Shown one piece after another: positions 1 through 6,254 of a stretch of 8,110 nt of DNA. The position numbers were made by a program, and so were the translations under genes. The DNA comes from Clostridiaceae bacterium. GTDB taxonomy: Bacteria; Bacillota; Clostridia; Oscillospirales; Butyricicoccaceae. The stretch lies in the NCBI GenBank assembly GCA_016293155.1, contig JAEDEU010000064.1, positions 1-8,110 on the forward strand. The letters are read 5' to 3'. Within the stretch, counting starts at the first letter, position 1. Each line of letters starts with the position of its first letter. The notes beneath the pieces were generated by a model. The model was not told where the DNA came from and searched no databases. It saw only the letters and a list, made by a program, of their open reading frames with translations.

Positions 1-575
1 CGGAGTATTCCTTTGCCATGCAGCGTCTGGGCGACCTCTGCGAGCAGTCGCACGATTATCTCGGTGCAAAGCAGTATTATGAATACTCGCTTGCGATCGA
101 CCAGAAGGTCGCGGAGCAGATGAACAATGCCTTCAGTCGTCAGGGACTGGCAAACAGCTTGGACCGGATGGGCGGAATCTACAAAACGCTGGGCGATCTC
201 AAAAGTGCGCGTCGGTATTATCAAAAATTCCTCTCGGTCAGCGAGCAGCTGATGAAGGAGCTGAACACGGCGGATATGCAGCGCCTGCATTCGATTGCAC
301 TGGAGCGCATGGGCGACCTGTACCGTGCGGAAAACAACCATCGGATGGCGCGCTCCTATTATGAGCGCGTGCTGAAAATCCGGGAGGAGCTGGCGGACGG
401 ACATCCATGTGCACAGTATTTTGACGATGCGGCGGAGGCGCTGAGTGCGCTGTCCAATGAGATGCTGATTCTCGCCAACGAGATCTGGATGTCGCTGTAC
501 CAACAGACCGGTTCCAAGCGCTATCTGGACAAAACACTGTTTGCCGACGGCATTCAAGAAATTTTAAATGAATAA
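1..575 (+). CDS. TPR-repeat protein, C-terminal part (5' truncated by window edge)
   Basis: The reading frame is open from base 3 and ends at TAA 573-575, so the N-terminus lies outside the window; the first Met (base 18) is probably internal. The visible part is almost wholly helical TPR-type repeats. Counting from that Met, RLGDL (3-7), RMGGI (50-54) and RMGDL (97-101) recur every 47 residues. Each is followed by a pattern like GDLKSARRYYQKFLSVSEQL, typical of long-linker TPR repeats in which one TPR helix pair alternates with an extra helical segment. The last 50 or so residues are helical, lack the repeat, and probably cap the array. Such arrays mediate protein-protein contacts in regulators, CHAT-domain or NTPase signalling proteins. 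The effector domain, if any, is not visible, so no function is assigned. No clear hairpin terminator follows the stop. The link to the polyamine genes is only positional, because a separate promoter starts 39 bases downstream. Confidence 0.8.
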   Translation, partial: EYSFAMQRLGDLCEQSHDYLGAKQYYEYSLAIDQKVAEQMNNAFSRQGLANSLDRMGGIYKTLGDLKSARRYYQKFLSVSEQLMKELNTADMQRLHSIALERMGDLYRAENNHRMARSYYERVLKIREELADGHPCAQYFDDAAEALSALSNEMLILANEIWMSLYQQTGSKRYLDKTLFADGIQEILNE

Positions 576-613
576 AAATTACAAAAAACAGATGTGGATT
601 TGAGATCAGTCTA

Positions 614-642
614 TTGACATTGATTTTAAATTCCGATATACT
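614..642 (+). promoter_or_regulatory. Sigma-A type promoter of the polyamine operon
   Basis: A perfect -35 box TTGACA (614-619) and a near-consensus -10 box TATACT (637-642) are separated by exactly 17 bases. Transcription would start near base 649, about 400 bases upstream of the speD start codon. A-rich runs at 574-588 lie upstream but are not well placed for a UP element. This is the best promoter match between the TPR gene and speD. It makes the six downstream genes a transcription unit separate from the TPR gene. Confidence 0.8.
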
Positions 643-698
643 AAATCTGTCATGTGATCATACGAGTTTTCACAGAGTATCCATGCAAATATTTTTCT

Positions 699-863
699 GA
701 CCACCCGTGAGCGGGTTAAGGCCATACGGACAGCCGGGTCAACTGCCGATAGGCGGCGCTGCCGCCATTATTGATTGAGTTAAAAGCTCAATTTTATAAG
801 TTGGTTATTATTTAGATTAACCAGAACGCATATCAACTTGTAAAACGGTCAATAAGAGTGGTC
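699..863 (+). other. Multi-stem RNA domain at the 5' half of the leader
   Basis: GACCAC (699-704) can pair with GTGGTC (858-863), closing a domain of about 165 nt. Inside it, in order, are a 5-bp hairpin (703-707/712-716, sharing bases 703-704 with the closing stem), a GC-rich segment around 720-766, an A/T-rich hairpin of 7 bp (774-780/786-792), and a two-part stem AAGTT/AACTT (798-802/835-839) stacked on GGTTA/TAACC (803-807/818-822). In the GC-rich segment CTGCC/GGCGG with a GATA tetraloop (743-756) competes with GGCGGC/GCCGCC (752-757/761-766). The number of nested stems suggests a folded RNA. Pairing was judged by eye without covariation, so individual stems may be chance. Confidence 0.4.
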
Positions 864-888
864 GAAGAAAGTATTTTCTTATAACTCT
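855..888 (+). other. Extended hairpin in the leader
   Basis: AGAGT (855-859) pairs with ACTCT (884-888), and inside it AAGAAA (865-870) pairs with TTTCTT (875-880) across a GTAT loop. The outer arm shares bases 858-859 with the GTGGTC that could close the upstream domain, so the two pairings partly exclude each other. Such overlap is common in switching RNAs, but it could be coincidence in an A/T-rich stretch. Confidence 0.35.
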
Positions 889-910
889 GCAAAAGCTCAG
901 CTTATCACAG

Positions 911-954
911 CCGATGACAGGAGCATCGGGATTCTCCGCGCACGGCGCAGGAGA
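911..954 (+). other. Two adjacent GC-rich hairpins upstream of the attenuator
   Basis: CCGATG (911-916) and CATCGG (924-929) form a perfect 6-bp stem with a 7-nt loop. Three bases later TCTCC-GCGC (933-941) pairs with GCGC-A-GGAGA (945-954), giving 9 bp with one bulged A. GGAG at 920-923, in the loop of the first hairpin, could compete with GGAG 950-953 for the single CTCC at 934-937, so an alternative fold is available. Neither hairpin is followed by a T-run, so they are not terminators. They may be part of the sensing domain or antiterminator. Confidence 0.45.
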
Positions 955-989
955 TTCGGGCATCTGAATTGAGTATGTTTTGATTTTTA

Positions 990-1023
990 CGAGTGATGTG
1001 TGAACGCACATTGCTCGTTTTTT
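990..1023 (+). terminator. Intrinsic terminator in the speD leader (attenuator)
   Basis: Bases 990-1002 (CGAGTGATGTGTG) pair with 1005-1017 (CGCACATTGCTCG) in a stem of up to 13 bp including three G-T wobbles, and six T residues (1018-1023) follow directly. The T-run ends 12 bases before the AAGGGG ribosome binding site of speD. A terminator here cannot serve the TPR gene, which ends 415 bases earlier with an intervening promoter. It therefore most likely controls read-through into the polyamine operon. A possible antiterminator contact is TATCAC (903-908) with GTGATG (993-998), which is only 6 bp. Confidence 0.85.
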
Positions 1024-1034
1024 ATTTTCCGGAT

Positions 1035-1040
1035 AAGGGG
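1035..1040 (+). promoter_or_regulatory. Ribosome binding site fixing the speD start
   Basis: AAGGGG lies 9 bases before ATG 1050. The reading frame is also open upstream to GTG 993 and ATG 996, but those codons lie inside the terminator stem, have no Shine-Dalgarno sequence, and would add residues unlike the family. ATG 1050 gives MSEKLKLYGFNNLTK, which lines up with the start of E. coli SpeD. Confidence 0.8.
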
Positions 1041-1049
1041 TGTCACAAT

Positions 1050-1808
1050 ATGAGCGAAAAATTAAAGCTCTATGGCTTCAATAACCTGACAAAAGCACTC
1101 AGCTTCAATATTTATGATGTCTGCTATGCCAAAACGGCGAGAGAGCAGAGAGACTACATTGCTTATATTGATGAACAGTATAATTCGGAACGTCTGACCA
1201 ATATTTTGACCACACTGACGGATATGATCGGCGCAAAGGTGCTGAATATTGCGCGGCAGGATTATGACCCGCAGGGCGCGTCCGTCACGCTGCTGATTGC
1301 GGAGGGCTCCATGCAGCCGATGGGTGAGACACAGGTGGCGCATCTGGACAAGAGCCACGTGACGGTTCACACCTATCCGGAATATCATCCGGAGACCTGT
1401 CTGGCAACCTTCCGTGTGGATATCGACGTGGCGACCTGCGGTGAGATCACGCCGCTGTCCACACTGGATTACCTGATCGGTTCCTTCGATTCGGATATCA
1501 TCACGATGGACTACCGCGTGCGCGGCTTTACCCGTGATGTCAACGGCAAAAAGCTGTTTCTGGACCACAAGGTGGCATCCATTCAGGACTACATCTCTCC
1601 CGGAATCCTGAGGCGCTATGACGCGGTGGATATCAATGTATACGAGTCCAACATCTTCCACACCAAGATGATGCTCAAAGAAGTCGATCTGCAAAATTAT
1701 CTGTTTAAGACCGATGTCTATGAGCTTCCGCCCTCCGTGCGGCTGGAGATCATGAACAATCTCCGCAGGGAAATGATCGAAATCTTCAGCGGGCGGAATA
1801 TTTATTGA
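1050..1808 (+). CDS. speD: S-adenosylmethionine decarboxylase proenzyme, E. coli-type (class 1a)
   Basis: This cytosolic pyruvoyl enzyme decarboxylates AdoMet to supply the aminopropyl donor for spermidine synthase. The 252-residue product closely follows E. coli SpeD as I remember it (264 residues): GFNNLTKALSFNIYDVCYAKT near the N-terminus, the HLDKSH motif at 98-103, DYRVRGFTRD in the middle, FHTKMMLKE near the end and a terminal GRN. Self-cleavage is expected between Lys101 and Ser102, with Ser102 becoming the pyruvoyl group. Cys130 in ATCGEITPL matches the catalytic Cys140 of E. coli, with the same 28-residue spacing from the serine. The segment just before the cleavage site is about 10 residues shorter than in E. 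coli. It is first in the operon, directly after the attenuator, and its stop is followed by 16 bases that carry the next RBS. Some SpeD relatives have become ornithine or arginine decarboxylases; the strong likeness to E. coli SpeD argues against that here but does not exclude it. Confidence 0.94.
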   Translation: MSEKLKLYGFNNLTKALSFNIYDVCYAKTAREQRDYIAYIDEQYNSERLTNILTTLTDMIGAKVLNIARQDYDPQGASVTLLIAEGSMQPMGETQVAHLDKSHVTVHTYPEYHPETCLATFRVDIDVATCGEITPLSTLDYLIGSFDSDIITMDYRVRGFTRDVNGKKLFLDHKVASIQDYISPGILRRYDAVDINVYESNIFHTKMMLKEVDLQNYLFKTDVYELPPSVRLEIMNNLRREMIEIFSGRNIY

Positions 1809-1824
1809 GAGGAGAGCTTGAGAG

Positions 1825-3276
1825 ATGTCACTTTCTCAGCAGCAAGCGCCGATTTATGAGGCGCTGGAACGATTTGAAAAAAAGCGGGTTGTTCCGTTCG
1901 ATGTGCCCGGACACAAGCGCGGGCGCGGCAATCCCGAGCTGGCCGCTCTTTTGGGAGAAAAATGCGTGCGCATGGATGTCAATTCCATGAAGCCGCTGGA
2001 CAATCTGTGCCATCCGGTGTCCGTCATCCGGGATGCGGAAAAGCTGGCGGCGGAGGCATTCGGCGCGGCGCACGCCTTTCTCATGGTGGGCGGAACCACC
2101 TCGGCAGTGCAGACCATGGTGCTGTCCACGGTCAAGCGGGGCGAGAAAATTATCCTGCCGCGCAATGTGCACCGCAGTGTCATGGGAGCCATGGTGCTGT
2201 GCGGTGCGGTTCCGGTTTACGTTGATCCCGCCTGTGATGAGCGGCTGGGCATTCCGCTCGGTATGAGCGTTTCGGACGTGGAGCGGGCGATTGCGCTGCA
2301 TCCGGATGCCAAAGCGATTCTGGTCAACAACCCGACCTACTACGGCATCTGCTCCGACCTGCGCTCCATCGTCCGGATTGCACATGAGCACGGGATGCTG
2401 TGCCTCGCGGATGAGGCGCACGGCACGCACTTTTATTTTGGGGACAACCTGCCGGTCTCTGCGATGGCGGCAGGTGCGGATATGGCGGCGGCATCCATGC
2501 ACAAATCCGGCGGCAGTCTGACGCAGAGCTCCATTCTGCTGACCGGTCCGGCGGTATCCGAAGGGCATGTGCGGCAGATCATCAACCTGACGCAGACGAC
2601 GAGCGGCTCCTATCTGCTGCTGTCCAGTCTGGATATCTCGCGCCGCAATCTCGCGTTGCGCGGCAGGGAGACCTTTGCACAGGTCGTCCAAATGGCAGAG
2701 TATGCGCGGCAGGAAATCAACAAGATCGGCGGCTATTATGCCTTTTCGCGCGAGCTGGTCAACGGGGACAGCATTTTTGATTTTGACGTGACCAAGCTCG
2801 CGGTTAACACGCTGGACATCGGTCTGGCGGGCATTGAGGTGTATGATCTGCTGCGGGATGAATACGATATTCAAATTGAGTTCGGCGACCTTGGAAATAT
2901 GCTCGCATATGTGTCCATCGGAGACCGCCTGCGGGACATCGAGCGTCTGGTCAGTGCGCTGGCAGAGATCCGCCGCCGCTTTGGCAGATCGAGTACCGGC
3001 ATGATGCGGCAGGAGTACATCGAGCCGCAGGTGGTGGCGACGCCGCAGCAGGCGTTTTATGCGGACAAGGAATCACTTCCGATTGCGCAGACGGACGGAC
3101 GTGTCTGCGCGGAGTTTGTCATGTGCTATCCGCCGGGTATTCCGGTGCTCACGCCGGGCGAGCGCATCACTGCGCAGATTTTGGATTATATCGCATACGC
3201 AAAGGAAAAGGGATGCAGCCTGACCGGTCCGGAGGATCCGGACATTGAACGGCTGAATGTGTTAAAGGGGGTATAA
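1825..3276 (+). CDS. speA: PLP-dependent Orn/Lys/Arg decarboxylase, probably arginine decarboxylase (SpeA/YaaO type)
   Basis: Predicted to decarboxylate arginine to agmatine in the cytosol. The 483-residue length fits the short Bacillus SpeA/YaaO group of fold-type I decarboxylases (about 480-490 residues) rather than the 700-residue enterobacterial enzymes. Visible motifs are PFDVPGHKRG (24-33), the GGTTSA phosphate-binding turn (89-94), NNPTYYG (168-174), LADEAHGTH (194-202; Asp196 should contact the pyridine nitrogen, His199 is conserved) and SMHKSGGSLTQSS (224-236), where Lys227 is the expected Schiff-base lysine. A smaller C-terminal domain follows, with the family-typical CYPPGIPVLTPGE. 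The start ATG 1825 has AGGAG at 1810-1814, overlapping the region just past the speD stop. Family members differ in substrate. Arginine is inferred from speB two genes downstream, which needs agmatine; lysine or ornithine cannot be excluded from sequence alone. Confidence 0.88.
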   Translation: MSLSQQQAPIYEALERFEKKRVVPFDVPGHKRGRGNPELAALLGEKCVRMDVNSMKPLDNLCHPVSVIRDAEKLAAEAFGAAHAFLMVGGTTSAVQTMVLSTVKRGEKIILPRNVHRSVMGAMVLCGAVPVYVDPACDERLGIPLGMSVSDVERAIALHPDAKAILVNNPTYYGICSDLRSIVRIAHEHGMLCLADEAHGTHFYFGDNLPVSAMAAGADMAAASMHKSGGSLTQSSILLTGPAVSEGHVRQIINLTQTTSGSYLLLSSLDISRRNLALRGRETFAQVVQMAEYARQEINKIGGYYAFSRELVNGDSIFDFDVTKLAVNTLDIGLAGIEVYDLLRDEYDIQIEFGDLGNMLAYVSIGDRLRDIERLVSALAEIRRRFGRSSTGMMRQEYIEPQVVATPQQAFYADKESLPIAQTDGRVCAEFVMCYPPGIPVLTPGERITAQILDYIAYAKEKGCSLTGPEDPDIERLNVLKGV

Positions 3277-3278
3277 GC

Positions 3279-4136
3279 ATGGAATTTTGGTTTTCGGAAA
3301 ATCATACGCCGAATGCGCGCTTTTCCATCCGTGTCAACCGACAGCTTTACAGCGGACAGAGCGAGTTTCAGCGCATCGACGTGTTTGAATCCCCGGAGTT
3401 CGGACGGTTTCTGACGCTGGACGGCTATATGATGCTCACCGAAAAGGACGAGTTTATCTATCATGAAATGATTACCCATGTGCCGATGGCGGTGCATCCG
3501 AGGGTCAGAAAGGTGCTGGTCATCGGCGCGGGCGACGGCGGCGTGATCCGTGAGCTGGTGCGCTATCCGGAGATTGAGCACATCGACATGGTGGAGATTG
3601 ACCCGCTGGTGGTCGAGGTGTGCAAAAAATATCTGCCGCAGACCGCCTGCCGGTTGGACGATCCGCGCCTGCACATCCACTATGAGGACGGACTGCGGTT
3701 TGTCCGCTTCTGTCAGGACGAATACGATCTGATTATTGTGGATTCCACTGACCCGTTCGGTCCGGGCGAGGGGCTGTTTACCAAGGAGTTTTATGGCAAC
3801 TGCTATAAGGCGCTGCGCGAGGACGGCATTCTGATTAATCAGCACGAGAGCCCGTTTTATGCGGACGATGCGGCGGCGTGTCAGCGCGCGCACAAGAACA
3901 TTGTGGAGTCCTTCCCGATCAGCCGCGTTTATCAGGCGCACATCCCGACTTATCCGTCCGGACACTGGCTGTTTGGCTTTGCCTCAAAAAAATATCATCC
4001 GCTCAAAAATCTGGACGAGGTGCGCTGGAACCTGCGCGGCCTGTCCTGCAAATACTATACGACCACCCTGCACAAGGGCGCGTTCTATATTCCGGCATAT
4101 GTGGAGGAGCTGCTGAAAGATGTTGAAAAATATTGA
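3279..4136 (+). CDS. speE: Spermidine synthase (polyamine aminopropyltransferase)
   Basis: Transfers the aminopropyl group of decarboxylated AdoMet to putrescine, giving spermidine and methylthioadenosine. The 285-residue length matches bacterial SpeE. An N-terminal beta domain (about 1-60) precedes a Rossmann-like methyltransferase fold. Seen motifs: LDGYMMLTEKDEFIYHEM (47-64), the nucleotide-binding GAGDGG (83-88), acidic VEID (105-108; Glu106 should bind the ribose), DDPR (127-130), DSTDPFGP (155-162; Asp155 is the expected catalytic base) and PTYPSGHWLFGFASKK (223-238). The segment NQHESPFY (187-194) replaces the QTDN/QTES form of some other SpeE proteins and resembles clostridial ones. 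The start has AAAGGGGG at 3264-3271, 7 bases upstream, and only two bases separate it from the preceding stop. Its 3' end overlaps speB by 17 bases. With speD it forms the classic AdoMet route; product specificity (spermidine or another polyamine) cannot be read from sequence. Confidence 0.93.
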   Translation: MEFWFSENHTPNARFSIRVNRQLYSGQSEFQRIDVFESPEFGRFLTLDGYMMLTEKDEFIYHEMITHVPMAVHPRVRKVLVIGAGDGGVIRELVRYPEIEHIDMVEIDPLVVEVCKKYLPQTACRLDDPRLHIHYEDGLRFVRFCQDEYDLIIVDSTDPFGPGEGLFTKEFYGNCYKALREDGILINQHESPFYADDAAACQRAHKNIVESFPISRVYQAHIPTYPSGHWLFGFASKKYHPLKNLDEVRWNLRGLSCKYYTTTLHKGAFYIPAYVEELLKDVEKY

Positions 4137-4998
4137 GACCTTTATGGCGTGCGACTGTGATTACAGCGACGCGCAGACCGTGCTGTTCGGCGCCCCGTTT
4201 GATTCCACCACCTCGTTCCGTCCGGGCACGCGCTTCGGTCCGGGCACAATCCGCCGGGAATCCTACGGCATCGAGACCTACAGCCCGTATCAGGACAGAG
4301 ATATGGAGGATCTCTCGGTCATGGACAGCGGCGATCTTGAGCTGTGCATCGGCGACACCGTGCAGGTGCTAGCGCAAATCGAGGAGCGAGCCCAGCGCAT
4401 TCTGGAGGACGGCAAGCGCCCGTTCCTGATCGGCGGTGAGCATCTGGTTACGCTCGGCGCGTTCCGTGCCGTGGCAAAGCGATATCCGGAGGTACACATC
4501 ATTCATTTTGATGCACACGCAGACCTGCGGGAGGATTATCTCGGTGTACCGCTTTCCCATGCGTGCGTGCTGCGCCGCTGCTGGGAGCTGACCGGCGACG
4601 GACGCATCCATCAGTTCGGCATCCGCTCGGGAGAGCGGGAGGAGTTCCGCTGGGGCAGCAGTCATGTGCACACCAATAAATTCAATTTTGACGGTCTGGA
4701 GCGCACGCTGGAGCAGCTCTCCGGCAAGCCAGTCTATTTTACCGTGGATCTGGACGTGCTCGACCCGAGCGTATTTCCCGGTACGGGCACGCCGGAGCCG
4801 GGCGGTGTGAGCTTTGACGCGCTGCGGCAGGCGGTGACGCTTGTCTGCGAGCGGGCGCATATTGTGGGCTGCGATGTCAATGAACTCAGCCCGCATTACG
4901 ATCAGAGCGGCATTTCGACCGCGGCAGCATGTAAAATCATCCGTGAGATGCTGCTGGCGCTGCATCATTCAGAAACCACAAGGAGGACAATTATATGA
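4120..4998 (+). CDS. speB: Agmatinase (ureohydrolase family)
   Basis: Hydrolyses agmatine to putrescine and urea with a di-manganese centre. The 292-residue protein has all metal-site motifs of the arginase/agmatinase fold: GGEH (105-108, His108), DAHAD (131-135), and TVDLDVLDP (208-216, Asp210 and Asp212). Glu256 in NELSPHYD is the usual second-shell acid. N-terminal FRPGTRFGPGTIR (33-45) and YSPYQDRD (54-61), plus PLSHACVLRR, match Bacillus SpeB as I recall it and separate it from arginase. The ATG at 4120 lies inside speE, 17 bases before that gene ends, with GGAGGAG (4103-4109) as RBS. The stop forms an ATGA overlap with the next gene. Together with the upstream decarboxylase it completes arginine to agmatine to putrescine. 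Guanidinobutyrase-like activity is possible for the family but less likely in this operon. Confidence 0.92.
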   Translation: MLKNIETFMACDCDYSDAQTVLFGAPFDSTTSFRPGTRFGPGTIRRESYGIETYSPYQDRDMEDLSVMDSGDLELCIGDTVQVLAQIEERAQRILEDGKRPFLIGGEHLVTLGAFRAVAKRYPEVHIIHFDAHADLREDYLGVPLSHACVLRRCWELTGDGRIHQFGIRSGEREEFRWGSSHVHTNKFNFDGLERTLEQLSGKPVYFTVDLDVLDPSVFPGTGTPEPGGVSFDALRQAVTLVCERAHIVGCDVNELSPHYDQSGISTAAACKIIREMLLALHHSETTRRTII

Positions 4999-6254
4999 GC
5001 AAGGTATTGGTAATCGGCTGCGGCGGCGTTGCGAGCGTTGCCATTCAGAAGTGCTGTCAGAACAGCGAGGTATTTACGGAGCTCTGCATTGCGAGCCGCA
5101 CAAAGTCCAAGTGTGACGCGCTCAAGGCAAAGCTGGAGGGCAAGACCGCAACGAAGATCACCACCGAGCAGGTGGATGCGGATTCCGTCGAGCAGCTGTG
5201 CGCCCTCATCCGCAAGGTCAAGCCGGATCTGGTCATGAACATCGCGCTGCCGTATCAGGATCTGACCATTATGGATGCCTGCCTGGAGTGCGGCGTCAAT
5301 TATATGGACACCGCAAACTACGAGCCGGAGGACATCACCGAGCCGGAGTGGCGTGCGAAGTATGAGGAGCGCTGCGAAAAGGAAGGATTTTCGGCGTATT
5401 TTGACTACTCCTGGCAGTGGGCATACCGCAAAAAGTTCGAGGATGCCGGTCTGACCGCGTTGCTCGGTTCCGGCTTCGACCCGGGCGTCACACAGGCATA
5501 CTGCGCCTATGCACAGAAGCACCTGTTCGATGAGATTGACACCATCGACATTCTGGACTGCAACGGCGGCGACCATGGCTATCCGTTCGCAACCAACTTT
5601 AATCCGGAAATCAACCTGCGCGAGGTCTCCGCGCCGGGCTCCTATTGGGAGAACGGCCACTGGGTGGAGATTCCGGCGATGAGCATCAAGCGCGAGTACG
5701 AATTCGATCAGGTCGGACACAAGGATATGTACCTGCTGCACCATGAGGAGATTGAGTCGCTGGCGCAGAACATTCCGGGCGTCAAGCGCATCCGTTTCTT
5801 CATGACCTTCGGTCAGAGCTATCTGACGCACATGAACTGCCTGGAGAATGTCGGTATGCTGTCCACCGAGCCGGTTGAGTTTGAGGGTCATCAGATTGTT
5901 CCGATTCAGTTCCTCAAGGCGCTGCTGCCCGATCCGGCAACGCTCGGCCCGCGCACGGTCGGCAAGACCAACATCGGATGTATCTTCACGGGCAGAAAGA
6001 ACGGCGAGGAAAAGACCGCATATATTTACAACGTCTGCGACCATCAGGAGTGCTACCGCGAGGTCGAGTCTCAGGCGATTTCGTATACCACCGGCGTGCC
6101 TGCGATGATCGGTGCGATGATGCTGCTCACCGGCAAGTGGAACAAGCCGGGAGTTTACACCGTAGAGGAGTTTGATCCGGATCCGTATATGGAGGCGCTC
6201 AACAAGTGGGGGCTGCCGTGGCAGATCAATGACGCGCCGGTGCTGGTGGACTGA
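4995..6254 (+). CDS. Carboxyspermidine dehydrogenase (CASDH; saccharopine dehydrogenase family)
   Basis: Condenses putrescine with L-aspartate beta-semialdehyde and reduces the imine with NADPH, giving carboxyspermidine. It is 419 residues long, near the 400-415 of the Campylobacter and Vibrio enzymes. The N-terminal Rossmann domain opens with VLVIGCGGVAS (4-14), a GxGGxA dinucleotide-binding loop. It continues through SRTKSKC (34-40) and NIALPY (82-87), then YMDTANYE (103-110). The substrate domain has GSGFDPGVTQAY (158-169) and CNGGDHGYPFATNFNPEINLRE beginning at 189, characteristic of the CASDH/CANSDH branch rather than true saccharopine dehydrogenase. It starts within an ATGA overlap with speB and has a strong RBS AAGGAGG (4980-4986). 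It ends in a TGATG overlap with nspC, so the two are translationally coupled. That partner gene supports the assignment. Carboxynorspermidine formation from diaminopropane is chemically possible, but the putrescine-making genes favour carboxyspermidine. Confidence 0.9.
   Translation: MSKVLVIGCGGVASVAIQKCCQNSEVFTELCIASRTKSKCDALKAKLEGKTATKITTEQVDADSVEQLCALIRKVKPDLVMNIALPYQDLTIMDACLECGVNYMDTANYEPEDITEPEWRAKYEERCEKEGFSAYFDYSWQWAYRKKFEDAGLTALLGSGFDPGVTQAYCAYAQKHLFDEIDTIDILDCNGGDHGYPFATNFNPEINLREVSAPGSYWENGHWVEIPAMSIKREYEFDQVGHKDMYLLHHEEIESLAQNIPGVKRIRFFMTFGQSYLTHMNCLENVGMLSTEPVEFEGHQIVPIQFLKALLPDPATLGPRTVGKTNIGCIFTGRKNGEEKTAYIYNVCDHQECYREVESQAISYTTGVPAMIGAMMLLTGKWNKPGVYTVEEFDPDPYMEALNKWGLPWQINDAPVLVD

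Larger units (their letters stand above)
649..1049 (+). promoter_or_regulatory. Long structured 5' leader, candidate riboswitch/attenuator of the polyamine operon
   Basis: From the predicted start near 649 to speD at 1050 there is about 400 nt without a convincing gene. It contains many locally complementary segments and ends in a strong intrinsic terminator (990-1023) placed just before the speD RBS. Visible stems include TGTGA/TCACA (653-657/670-674), ACCCG/CGGGT (703-707/712-716), CTGCC/GGCGG with a GATA loop (743-747/752-756), ATTGAGT/GCTCAAT (774-780/786-792), AAGAAA/TTTCTT (865-870/875-880) and CCGATG/CATCGG (911-916/924-929). The order promoter, RNA, terminator, RBS is the layout of transcription-terminating riboswitches and attenuators. 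I see no T-box motif, SAM-I core, lysine or guanidine riboswitch signature. The ligand, if any, is unknown; a polyamine, AdoMet or an amino acid precursor would make sense from context only. Confidence 0.6.

Noticed and set aside
732..747. Likeness to the B12 box of cobalamin riboswitches (AGCCGGGTCAACTGCC)
   Set aside because: Only a partial match, and the other conserved cobalamin riboswitch parts upstream are missing; the operon has no B12 link.
774..795. Hairpin followed by TTTTAT as a terminator of the TPR gene
   Set aside because: The stem is A/T-rich with only 7 bp, the T-run is short, and it lies some 200 bases after the stop and downstream of a new promoter; it fits better as a leader stem.
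900..935. CTTATCA followed by CCGATGA, reminiscent of a SAM-I riboswitch
   Set aside because: The spacing is wrong and the conserved GGCAACC and GAGGGA core segments are absent.
933..954. ACGG in a GC hairpin, as in guanidine-II (mini-ykkC) RNA
   Set aside because: The ACGG is not a free tetraloop (its last G pairs in the stem), and the second ACGR hairpin is missing.
817..1011. Open frames on the minus strand of the leader and of the operon genes, such as 817-1011, 1828-2874, 4965-6044 and 6311-7378
   Set aside because: They are shadows of the + strand genes or of structured RNA, have no recognisable domains, and show composition typical of antisense reading of GC-rich genes.
993..1049. 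Upstream in-frame start codons for speD (GTG 993, ATG 996)
   Set aside because: They lie within the terminator stem, have no RBS, and add residues that do not fit the family; ATG 1050 has AAGGGG at good distance and a family-like N-terminus.
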